Shown: positions 1 through 5,853 of the stretch, piece after piece
Layout: every line of letters begins with the position of its first letter
How positions within the stretch are numbered: the first letter of the stretch is position 1
Source: an uncultured Clostridia bacterium
GTDB taxonomy: Bacteria > Bacillota > Clostridia > Oscillospirales > Oscillospiraceae
Direction: 5' to 3'
DNA length: 5,853 nucleotides
NCBI GenBank assembly: GCA_947177115.1
Contig: CAMWTG010000182.1
Coordinates: 1-5,853 of the forward strand
The notes under the pieces: model-generated
Seen by the model: the letters and a program-made list of their open reading frames with translations, nothing else
What the model was told of the DNA's origin: nothing
The model's database searches: none
Position numbers and translations under genes: made by a program

Positions 1-547
1 GGGGATCGGAGTTCGCCATCATCCGGTCCGTCTCCTCAGCCGTATGGACCACGGTTCCCATGTGGTGGTGGAAGCACCGCTTGAAGCCCCGGTCCGCAGC
101 CGTCTTGCCCAGCCTGTTAAGCCCCTCGCACAGCAGGCCCCACTCCCGCTCATCCATCACATGCTTGTGATTCCCGGTGAGCACCGGCGTGTCCGTCTGC
201 CCCTGAATGGAATAGCTCTGCTCGCTGACATTGATCCGGTCCGCGCCCACGGCGGCCAGGAAATCCAGCTCCCTGACAAACTCCGCCTCCACTTCCTCAT
301 AGGGCTTGGTAATCAAAAAGGAGGAGAACCACCGGCTGGCGATCCGCATCCCCCGCAGGTCCAGCTGGGCTTTCAGCTCCGCCGGGTCGCTGGGGTACTT
401 GTTGCCGATCTCACATCCGGTAAATCCCGCCAGAGCCATCTCGCTGACGGTCTGCTTGAAGGTGTTCTCCGCGCCCAGCTCCGGCATGTCATCGTTGCAC
501 CAGCCGATGGGCGCAATGCCCAGCTTGACAGTTTTGGTGTCAAACAT
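1..547 (-). CDS. iolE: Inosose dehydratase (2-keto-myo-inositol dehydratase), IolE family, 3' end cut by window edge
   Basis: IolE removes water from 2-keto-myo-inositol (scyllo-inosose) to give a trihydroxycyclohexane-dione, the second step of the classical myo-inositol pathway; it is a cytosolic, metal-dependent TIM-barrel enzyme of the xylose-isomerase-like superfamily. The 182 visible residues match what I know of Bacillus IolE along their whole length: near the N-terminus LGIAPIGW followed by NDDMPELGAENT, then RWFSSF around residue 73, SEQSYSIQG around 109-117, and FHHHMGTVVHTAEETDRMM near the break, in the same order and spacing. The family is about 300 residues, so roughly the last 115 are missing to the left. 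The ATG at 547-545 is chosen because GGGAGG lies 8 bases upstream and the conserved sequence begins directly after it. It follows the malic enzyme gene by 14 bases, so it is in the same operon. The family call is firm. A related cyclitol or keto-sugar substrate cannot be excluded without the C-terminal half and the rest of an iol cluster. Confidence 0.9.
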   Translation of the reverse strand, partial: MFDTKTVKLGIAPIGWCNDDMPELGAENTFKQTVSEMALAGFTGCEIGNKYPSDPAELKAQLDLRGMRIASRWFSSFLITKPYEEVEAEFVRELDFLAAVGADRINVSEQSYSIQGQTDTPVLTGNHKHVMDEREWGLLCEGLNRLGKTAADRGFKRCFHHHMGTVVHTAEETDRMMANSDP

Positions 548-561
548 ATCCAAATCCTCCC

Positions 562-1734
562 TTAAATCCGGGCCACGCCGGAGTTCCGCGCCGCCTCGGC
601 CACCGCCTTGGCTACCATCGGGCCTACCCGCTTGTCGAAAGCCTTGGGAATAATATAGTCCGCGCTCAGCTCCTCATCGGAGATCAGCTCCGCCAGCGCA
701 TGGGCGGCGGCCATCTTCATCTCCTCGTTGATATCGCTGGCCCGCACATCGAAGGTCCCCCGGAAGATGCCCGGGAAGGCCAGCACGTTGTTGATCTGGT
801 TGGGGAAGTCGCTGCGGCCCGTGGCGATCACCGCTGCGCCGCCTGCCTTGGCGTCCTCCGGGAAGATCTCCGGGGTGGGGTTGGCGCAGGCGAAGATGAT
901 GGGGTCCTTGTTCATGGACTTGACCATCTCCGTGGTCACGGTACCGGGAGCGGAAACACCGATAAACACATCCGCGCCCGCCAGCATGTCGGCCAGCGTC
1001 CCGGCCTTCTTCTCCAGATTGGTGACCTCCGCCATCTCCTCCTTGATCCAGTTCAGGCCGTCCCGGCCCGCGTAGATAGCGCCCTTCCGGTCGCACATGG
1101 TCACATGCCTGTACCCGGCGGAGAGGAGCAGCTTAACAATGGACACCGCCGCTGCGCCCGCGCCGGAGGTGACGATCTTCACATCTTCTTTCTTCTTCCC
1201 CACTACCTTCAGGGCGTTGGTCAGCCCCGCCAGCGTGATAACAGCGGTGCCGTGCTGGTCATCGTGGAAGATGGGAATGTCGCACTTTTCCTTCAGCTTC
1301 CGCTCGATCTCAAAGCACCGGGGGGCGGCGATATCCTCCAGATTGATGCCGCCGAAGCTGCCGGACATGAGATACACCGCGTTGACGAATTCGTCAACAT
1401 CGTGGGTCTTCACGCACAGAGGGAAGGCGTCCACGCCGCCGAAGGCCTTGAACAGCACGCACTTGCCCTCCATAACGGGCATACCGGCCTCGGGGCCGAT
1501 GTCCCCCAGCCCCAGCACGGCGGAACCATCGGTAATCACGGCGCAGAGGTTGTGCCGCCGGGTCAGCTCATAGCTCTTATTGATATCCTTCTGGATTTCC
1601 AGGCAGGGCTGGGCCACGCCGGGGGTGTAGGCCAGGCTGAGGTCCTCCTTGCTCTCCACCGGTACGGTGGTGATAACTTCGATCTTCCCCTTCCACTCCT
1701 CGTGGAGCCGCAGGGATTCCTTCGCGTAATCCAT
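562..1734 (-). CDS. Malic enzyme, short form (oxaloacetate-decarboxylating malate dehydrogenase)
   Basis: This enzyme oxidises and decarboxylates L-malate to pyruvate and CO2, making NADH or NADPH, in the cytosol. The 390-residue protein has the usual length of the compact bacterial form and lacks the phosphotransacetylase-like extension of MaeB. The N-terminal malic domain shows YTPGVAQPCLEI (residues 36-47; Tyr36 is the likely catalytic Tyr), TDGSAVLGLGDIGPEAGMPV (68-87) and a Lys at 91 in MEGK, the probable general base. Metal ligands are likely Glu133 and Asp134 in NLEDIAAP and Asp159 in HDDQHGTA. The NAD(P) Rossmann domain follows with GAGAAA (191-196) and an Asp at 215 (CDRKG), then ACANPTPEIFPEDA (282-295) and SDFPNQINNVLAFPGIFRG (308-326). 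The Asp at the end of the second strand hints at NAD, but cofactor choice is not settled by this alone. AAGGAG sits 9 bases before the ATG, and the gene begins 15 bases after the LarA-family gene. That adjacency makes a malate-forming role for the racemase homologue plausible. Confidence 0.95.
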   Translation of the reverse strand: MDYAKESLRLHEEWKGKIEVITTVPVESKEDLSLAYTPGVAQPCLEIQKDINKSYELTRRHNLCAVITDGSAVLGLGDIGPEAGMPVMEGKCVLFKAFGGVDAFPLCVKTHDVDEFVNAVYLMSGSFGGINLEDIAAPRCFEIERKLKEKCDIPIFHDDQHGTAVITLAGLTNALKVVGKKKEDVKIVTSGAGAAAVSIVKLLLSAGYRHVTMCDRKGAIYAGRDGLNWIKEEMAEVTNLEKKAGTLADMLAGADVFIGVSAPGTVTTEMVKSMNKDPIIFACANPTPEIFPEDAKAGGAAVIATGRSDFPNQINNVLAFPGIFRGTFDVRASDINEEMKMAAAHALAELISDEELSADYIIPKAFDKRVGPMVAKAVAEAARNSGVARI

Positions 1735-1749
1735 AATGGTTTTCTCCTT

Positions 1750-3003
1750 TTATTGTTTCACGATCCTGGGCAGTGTGGAGCCGCCGTAAGGCATCGCCAG
1801 CACGGTGGCATCAGGTCCCAGCTTCTTAAAGGCTTGATCCAGCGCCTCCTGCACAGACGGCTGGGGCGTAAGGAAGATGGACCGGACAAAATCCGGTTCC
1901 AGGTCGCTCACCAGATAAACGTCCGCCTTCTCCAGCGTCATGGCAATGGCGGCGGCCTTGTGGCCCCCCAGCTGGAAGTCCCGGCCAATACGCTCGATCA
2001 TGGCCTGGGGAGACTCGGACCCGGTCATCCACTCCTCGAATACCCGCTCTCCCAGTCCCTCCTTGCAGGAGCCGATGAGCACGATCACCCCGCCGGGATT
2101 TACCGCGTGGCGGGCGTTGTCCAGAGCCTTCTGGGTTTGGTACAGGTTCAAATCCTTGGGCGCGCCTCCCTGGCTCACCAGAACGATATCCGCTCCCCTG
2201 GGCAGTTCCTTAAGATACAGCGTATCCAAAAACGCACACCCGGCCCGATGGGCCTTCACAGGATGCCCCGCCGCAGCCCGGATGATCTCCTTGTGCTCGC
2301 TGAGCACCACGTTGAGGATAAAGTCGATGCCGCAGACGGCCCCGGCCTCCTCGATGTCCATGCGGAGGGGGTTGCTCTCCAGCGCTCCGGCGCAGGCCTC
2401 GGGCCGGACCATCATAGAGTGGTTGGACTGGATGGCGTCCCGGGTGGATACGCCGGGCATGATGGCCTTGGCCCCGCCGGAGTACCCGGCGAAGTAGTGG
2501 TACTCGATGTTCCCCAGACAGATCCGCCGGTCCGCCTCCGCCACAGCACGGGTGATGTCCACCGGCGTTCCGGCGGCGGTGACGCCCATATGGACGCAGT
2601 CCGCGGGGTCGCTGTCCACGCAGGCGATCTCCGTCCATGCCCGCTCCCCGGCCAGCTTCTTCCGCTCCTCATCGGTATGCTTCCGGTGGCTGCCCAGGGC
2701 AAACACCAGCGTAATGTCTTCCGCCCGTACACCCGCCGCGTATAGCTCATCCAGCAGGGCGGGCATCACCTTATAGGTGGGCATGGGCCGGGTGATGTCG
2801 CTGGTGACAATGGCGATCTTCTCACCGGGCTTCACGATCTCCCCCAAGCGCGGGGAGCCGATGGGCTCAGCCAGCGCCCGCCGGACCTCCGCCTCGCCGG
2901 TAAGGCCCAGCTCCACCTCGTTGGCGTGGAGCACCCCCAGGAGGTTTTTCTCCGGGACCTCGGCCTCCTGAGTCCCCGCGCCGAATCCGAAACTCAGCTT
3001 CAT
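1750..3003 (-). CDS. larA: LarA-family nickel-dependent 2-hydroxyacid racemase (DUF2088-type)
   Basis: LarA proteins racemise or epimerise 2-hydroxyacids by hydride transfer to a nickel pincer cofactor (pyridinium thiocarboxylate) bound to a lysine. The family includes lactate, malate and other 2-hydroxyacid racemases. At 417 residues this is full length, and every key residue known from Lactiplantibacillus LarA has a counterpart at nearly constant offset: Asp69 and Arg72 in SDITRP, His106 in LGSHRKHT, His169 in EYHYFAGYSGGAK, Lys179 (cofactor attachment) at the end of that motif, His195 in SNHSMM, and Gln289 and Lys292 in DLNLYQTQKAL. It therefore looks catalytically intact. The start ATG lies 3 bases after the transketolase C-terminal subunit's stop, and its ribosome binding site (GAGGAAG) is inside that gene's 3' end, so translation is probably coupled. 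The cofactor-making genes larB, larC and larE are not in this window and would have to lie elsewhere. The true substrate is unknown; the adjacent malic enzyme suggests malate (inference). Family certain, lactate specificity not. Confidence 0.9.
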   Translation of the reverse strand: MKLSFGFGAGTQEAEVPEKNLLGVLHANEVELGLTGEAEVRRALAEPIGSPRLGEIVKPGEKIAIVTSDITRPMPTYKVMPALLDELYAAGVRAEDITLVFALGSHRKHTDEERKKLAGERAWTEIACVDSDPADCVHMGVTAAGTPVDITRAVAEADRRICLGNIEYHYFAGYSGGAKAIMPGVSTRDAIQSNHSMMVRPEACAGALESNPLRMDIEEAGAVCGIDFILNVVLSEHKEIIRAAAGHPVKAHRAGCAFLDTLYLKELPRGADIVLVSQGGAPKDLNLYQTQKALDNARHAVNPGGVIVLIGSCKEGLGERVFEEWMTGSESPQAMIERIGRDFQLGGHKAAAIAMTLEKADVYLVSDLEPDFVRSIFLTPQPSVQEALDQAFKKLGPDATVLAMPYGGSTLPRIVKQ

Positions 3004-3006
3004 ATC

Positions 3007-3969
3007 TTACTTCCTCGCCAGGACGGCCTTGGCCTGCTCCGCGATGTGGGCGGCGGTGAGGCCGAAACGCTCCTGGAGATAGCCCTGGGGGCCCACTTCG
3101 CCGAACTCGTCCTCCACAGCCACATATCCTGCGGGGACCGGGCACTTCTGTGCCAGCACCTCGGACACGGCGGACCACAGGCCGCCATACTTGTTGTGGT
3201 TCTCAGCAACCACTACTGCGCCGCACTTCTTCGCCCAGGCCTCCACCGCCTCCTCGTCCAGAGGCTTGATGGTAAACATGTCGATCACCGCCGCGCTGAC
3301 GCCCTCGGCCTCCAGCGTCCTGGCGGCCTGCATGGCCTCGTGGACCATGATGCCGGCGGCAAAAATGGCGACATCGCTCCCCTCCCGGAGGGTCACAGCC
3401 TTGCCGATGGGCAGCTCGCTGCCCTCCTCATAGACCTTGGCGTACTGCTTCCGGCCCACCCGGATGAACTTCACGCCGGGCCGGTCCACGCACTGGCCAA
3501 GGACGCTGACCAGCATAGTGGGGTCGGTAACGTCAATGATCGTAGAACCCGGCAGGGCCCGGTACAGCGCCACGTCCTCAAAGGGCATATGGGTGCCGCC
3601 GTTCATGGTTGCGGTAACGCCGGGGTCGGTGCCGATGATGGTGATGTCATTCTTGGCGTAGCCGCCGCTGAGGAACGCCTGGTCATAGCACCGGCGGGAG
3701 GCGAAGGGCCCAAAGGTGTGGACAATGGGCTTGAACCCGGCGGAAGCCAGGCCGCAGGCCACGCCCACCATATTTGCCTCGGCGATGCCGCAGTTGACGG
3801 CCCGGTCCGGGTTGGCCTTGGCCCACTTGGCGGTGCCGATGCAGCTCATGAGGTCCGCGTCCAGATAGATGACGTCCGGGTCCCGCTCCGCCAGGGCGGG
3901 GATGGTCTCCCCCAGCACGTTCTTGCACAGGCGGGGGTCCATTTCGCCTGTATAAACAACCTTCATCAT
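3007..3969 (-). CDS. Transketolase, C-terminal subunit (split transketolase)
   Basis: This is the pyrimidine-binding plus C-terminal half of a transketolase encoded by two genes. With its partner it moves two-carbon units between ketose and aldose phosphates using thiamine diphosphate (ThDP). The 320 residues are normal for the stand-alone subunit. Visible landmarks are NCGIAEANMVGVACGLA (59-75), where Glu64 is the Glu that activates the ThDP pyrimidine ring; HTFGPFASRRCYDQ (84-97); GGTHMPFEDVAL (124-135), with the substrate-site His127; and the C-terminal domain stretch IDMFTIKPLD followed by ENHNKYGGLWSAV (256-268). Two ATG codons are in tandem at 3969-3964. GGAGGG upstream is 7 bases from the first and 10 from the second, so either may be used; the first is reported. 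It starts 3 bases after the N-terminal subunit's TGA, as expected for subunits made in equal amounts. A related two-carbon or sulfo-sugar transketolase role cannot be separated from the ordinary one by motifs alone. Confidence 0.94.
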   Translation of the reverse strand: MMKVVYTGEMDPRLCKNVLGETIPALAERDPDVIYLDADLMSCIGTAKWAKANPDRAVNCGIAEANMVGVACGLASAGFKPIVHTFGPFASRRCYDQAFLSGGYAKNDITIIGTDPGVTATMNGGTHMPFEDVALYRALPGSTIIDVTDPTMLVSVLGQCVDRPGVKFIRVGRKQYAKVYEEGSELPIGKAVTLREGSDVAIFAAGIMVHEAMQAARTLEAEGVSAAVIDMFTIKPLDEEAVEAWAKKCGAVVVAENHNKYGGLWSAVSEVLAQKCPVPAGYVAVEDEFGEVGPQGYLQERFGLTAAHIAEQAKAVLARK

Positions 3970-3972
3970 CTC

Positions 3973-4815
3973 TCAGCCCTCCAGTTCTGCCAGCTGGGCT
4001 TTCAGCTGGGCGGTCCATCTCTCAAACTGTTCATCGCTGACGGTCATGCTGTGGTTGGCATCCGTGTCGATGACATCCTGGATGCCCGCGCCCTTCTGGG
4101 TGTCCATGATAATGGCATAGGGCTTGCCGCCGCCCTGACGGGTGCGCTCCAGCGCCTGGGCCAGCGCCTCCACGTCATTGCCGCTTACTTTCACGGTGTC
4201 GAACCCGAACGCCTCGAATTTCGCAACATAATCCCCCATGGGATAGATGTCCTCGGTCCAGCCGTCCAGCTGCCGCTTGTTCCAGTCCAGCAGGACCACC
4301 AGATTATCCAGCTTCTTGGCGCTGGCAAAGGCCATGGCCTCCCAGACCTGCCCCTCGTTGCTCTCGCCGTCACCCACGATAAGGAACACCCGGGAATCCC
4401 GGCCCTTCAGCTTGTCGCCCAAAGCCATTCCGCAGGCCAGAGAAGTGCCCTGCCCCAGGGACCCGGTGGTCATGTCCACACCGGGAGTCTTGTTCCGGTC
4501 GCAGTGGCTGGGCAGCCGGGTGCCGGGACGGTTCAGGGTCTTCAGCTCCTCATAAGGGAAGAAGCCCTTCACCGCCAGGGTGCCGTATACCGCCGGACCG
4601 GCGTGGCCCTTGGAGCAGACCAGCTTATCCCGCTCCGGCCATTTGGGATCATTCACATCGATCTTCATCTCCCCGCCGTACAGCACCGCCAATACATCGC
4701 AGATGCTCATTGCGCCGCCCAGGTGGCCGGAACCCAGGGAGTGAATGGCCTCCAGCGCCGCCATACGAATCTTGACGGCCAGCGCCTGCAATTCCTTCTT
4801 CTTTGCCGTTTCCAT
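3973..4815 (-). CDS. Transketolase, N-terminal subunit (split transketolase)
   Basis: This is the ThDP pyrophosphate-binding half of the two-subunit transketolase whose other half is the next gene. The 280 residues fit the stand-alone N-terminal subunit. The ThDP and metal motif starts at GDGESNEGQVWEA (148-160) and ends at DWNKRQ (177-182). Other hallmark residues are His31 in GSGHLGG, His71 in CSKGHAGPA (67-75), SHCDRNKTPGVDMTTGSLGQG-type sequence from 103 with the cofactor-contacting GSLGQG at 118-123, and a late His255 in the DANHSMT stretch. GAGGTGAC lies just upstream of the ATG at 4815-4813 and begins right after the PGK stop, leaving a 13-base gap. The order N-subunit then C-subunit, 3 bases apart, is the standard arrangement in many Firmicutes. 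In a cluster with IolE and a PGK homologue the pair may serve a dedicated sugar-catabolic route rather than general pentose phosphate metabolism; that is inference. Confidence 0.95.
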   Translation of the reverse strand: METAKKKELQALAVKIRMAALEAIHSLGSGHLGGAMSICDVLAVLYGGEMKIDVNDPKWPERDKLVCSKGHAGPAVYGTLAVKGFFPYEELKTLNRPGTRLPSHCDRNKTPGVDMTTGSLGQGTSLACGMALGDKLKGRDSRVFLIVGDGESNEGQVWEAMAFASAKKLDNLVVLLDWNKRQLDGWTEDIYPMGDYVAKFEAFGFDTVKVSGNDVEALAQALERTRQGGGKPYAIIMDTQKGAGIQDVIDTDANHSMTVSDEQFERWTAQLKAQLAELEG

Positions 4816-4828
4816 ATACCGTCACCTC

Positions 4829-5775
4829 TCAATTCTTACACAGGCCCGCTCCATGCCGGAGCGCCTTCACCACCGGCAGCTCCTCGCCGGTCAGGAACCG
4901 GATCAAGGCCCCGCCGCCGGTGCAGATATACCCCATCTTGTCCGTCAGACCGTACTTCTCGGTAGCGGTGATGCTGTCGCCGCCGCCCAGGACCGTGTGG
5001 GCCTCCGTGTCCGCCAGAGCCTGCCAGACGGCCTTGGTCCCTGCCTCGCTGGGGGCCTGCTCAAAGACGCCCATGGGGCCGTTGACGAACACAGTTTTCG
5101 CGTTCAAAATTGCCTCCTGGTAGAGCTTGGCAGTCTCGCCGCCGACATCCACAGCGGCAATGTCCGCCGGGACACTGCCCAGAGCCGCCTCCTGACGCTC
5201 ACCGCCCGCCACCCATGCCAAATCTACCGGCAGGGTGATCTTTTCGCCATACTGGGCGTAAAGCTCTTTTGCCTTTTCAATGTACTCGCCGTAATTGGAC
5301 TTCATGATGAAATCCACGCTGCCCTGTCCGATCTCCTTCCCCAGCGCGGTGAGGAAGATGTTCCCCACCAGTCCGCCGGTGAGAATTTGGTCCGCCACGC
5401 CCCGTTCCAGAACGGTTTTCATCATCAGGAAGGCATCAGAGATCTTCGCCCCGCCCAATACGAACACGCAGGGCCTCACCGGCTCCTCCATGACCTGAGA
5501 GACGGTGCAGAATTCCTTCTCAAACAGCCGCCCCATATAGGAGGGCAGGACCTGCTCGAAGCCGCAGAGGCTGGGCTGATCCCGGTGGGCGGCGGCAAAA
5601 GCATCGCAGACGTACAAATCCGCCAAGGGGGCCAGCTTCTCCACCAGAAGGGTTTTTGCCTGCTGCTCATGGGTCAGGCGGAGCTTCATCTCGAAGAGGG
5701 TCTGCTCCTCCGCCACAAAGCGGACGTTATCCAAAAGCAGAATTTCCCCATTTTGCAGGCTCTGGATCGCCGCCC
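4829..5775 (-). CDS. pgk: Phosphoglycerate kinase, archaeal-like type, 5' end missing at contig end
   Basis: PGK transfers phosphate from 1,3-bisphosphoglycerate to ADP. The 314 visible residues begin inside domain 1 at AAIQSLQNGEILLLDNVRF (5773 leftward); about 95-100 N-terminal residues, including the real start, are lost. The TTG at 5734 is only the Leu before DNVRF and is not the start. Landmarks: Arg in DNVRF, Arg in AAAHRDQPS (near 5583), VLGGAKISDAF (around 5464-5432), NGPMGVFE (around 5083-5060), GGGDS and CTGGGALIRFLTGEELPVV near the C-terminus. Several stretches, notably CGFEQVLPSYMGRLFEKE, the VFVLGGAK context, DQILTGGLVGN and GGALIRFLTGEELPVVKAL, resemble archaeal PGKs more than bacterial ones as I remember them. 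The second Lys of the bacterial GGAKVxDK motif is Ala here, and archaeal forms also lack it. No gap or tpi gene adjoins it; transketolase follows after 13 bases. It may be a second, operon-specific PGK. The family is clear; archaeal affinity and substrate need a tree. Sequence right of 5775 is a fold-back artefact and must not be translated as its N-terminus. Confidence 0.88.
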
Positions 5776-5800
5776 GGGCGGCGCTCCAGAGCCTGCAAAA
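5751..5800. repeat. Zero-loop inverted repeat, 25-base arms; right arm is a fold-back artefact
   Basis: The left arm 5751-5775 and right arm 5776-5800 are reverse complements with a single mismatch (T at 5767 against C at 5784) and no loop; the axis lies in CCCGGG. The left arm is genuine pgk coding sequence, since it reads on in frame as ARAAIQSLQN. The right arm reads as nothing PGK-like and ends at 5800, exactly where the adapter begins. The best explanation is a library molecule that folded back on its own GC-rich end and was copied. It is not a biological repeat or terminator, despite the T-rich and A-rich ends that give it a terminator look. Confidence 0.9.
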
Positions 5801-5853
5801 CTGTCTCTTATACCCAGCTCCGAGCCCACGAGACTAGGCATGAGGTCGTATGC
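5801..5853 (+). other. Illumina Nextera read-2 adapter, i7 index and P7 start left in the assembly
   Basis: Bases 5801-5834 match the 34-base Nextera transposase read-2 adapter (beginning CTGTCTCTTATAC and ending CGAGCCCACGAGAC) with two substitutions, C at 5814 and G at 5817. Bases 5835-5842 are TAGGCATG, the Nextera i7 index known as N706. Bases 5843-5853 match the first 11 bases of the P7 region (ATCTCGTATGC) with two substitutions at 5844-5845. The mismatches (A to C, T to G, C to G) look like low-quality read-tail errors. This is synthetic sequence. It also places an in-frame TAG (5836-5834, minus strand) upstream of pgk, which would push a gene caller to a false internal start. Confidence 0.97.

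Noticed and set aside
548..561. Possible promoter or terminator in the intergenic gaps
   Set aside because: All gaps are 3-15 bases and filled by ribosome binding sites; no hairpin or promoter elements fit in them.
44..565. A 173-codon plus-strand open frame opposite iolE
   Set aside because: The minus strand encodes an unmistakable IolE. The plus frame has no family resemblance and no sensible ribosome binding site.
700..2745. A 681-codon open frame on the plus strand
   Set aside because: It runs opposite two clearly conserved genes (malic enzyme and the LarA homologue). Its translation is rich in His, Gly, Leu and Arg with no recognisable domain, which is typical of antisense frames in GC-rich coding DNA.
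2926..4965. A 679-codon open frame on the plus strand
   Set aside because: It is antisense to both transketolase subunits and parts of the LarA and PGK genes. It shows no domain and the same compositional signature, so it is a shadow of minus-strand codon bias.
4829..5734. PGK start at the TTG at 5734
   Set aside because: The codon is the last Leu of LLLDNVRF, a conserved internal motif. Coding clearly continues upstream to 5773; the apparent start arises only because an in-frame stop lies in the adapter.
5751..5800. Rho-independent terminator (GC-rich stem with T and A flanks)
   Set aside because: The left arm is internal pgk coding sequence, there is no loop, and the right arm is a fold-back copy joined to adapter, so the hairpin is a library artefact.

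Overview
The window is one end, or possibly the whole, of a short assembled contig. It is G+C-rich (roughly 60% by eye) and carries a tightly packed, single-direction catabolic or central-carbon gene cluster on the minus strand. The codon use, the short gaps with AGGAG-like ribosome binding sites, the two-gene (split) transketolase and the protein sequences suggest an anaerobic gut-type clostridium of the Oscillospiraceae kind (relatives of Oscillibacter, Dysosmobacter, Flavonifractor or Intestinimonas). That placement is inference; no marker gene in the window proves it.

In transcription order (right to left) the genes are: a 5'-truncated phosphoglycerate kinase whose sequence looks more archaeal-type than bacterial-type (4829-5775); the transketolase N-terminal subunit (3973-4815); the transketolase C-terminal subunit (3007-3969); a LarA-family nickel-dependent 2-hydroxyacid racemase (1750-3003); a short-form malic enzyme (562-1734); and the first 182 codons of an IolE-type inosose dehydratase, cut by the left edge (1-547). 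Gaps between genes are 13, 3, 3, 15 and 14 bases. There is no terminator or promoter-sized space between them, so they are almost certainly one operon. No stretch over 300 bases lacks a gene.

The genes can be read together as a fermentation module. IolE points to inositol (cyclitol) breakdown, the transketolase pair rearranges sugar phosphates, PGK yields ATP from an acyl phosphate, and the LarA homologue plus malic enzyme could turn a D-hydroxyacid (D-malate is the obvious candidate) into pyruvate. The individual enzyme families are well supported. The combined pathway, and the exact substrates of the LarA homologue and the PGK, are hypotheses.

The right end is not genomic. From 5801 to 5853 the sequence is the Illumina Nextera read-2 transposase adapter, an 8-base i7 index and the start of the P7 primer region, with a few substitutions. 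Just before it, 5751-5800 is a near-perfect zero-loop inverted repeat whose right half (5776-5800) is a fold-back copy of the end of the pgk fragment. Genuine sequence can be trusted only up to about 5775.
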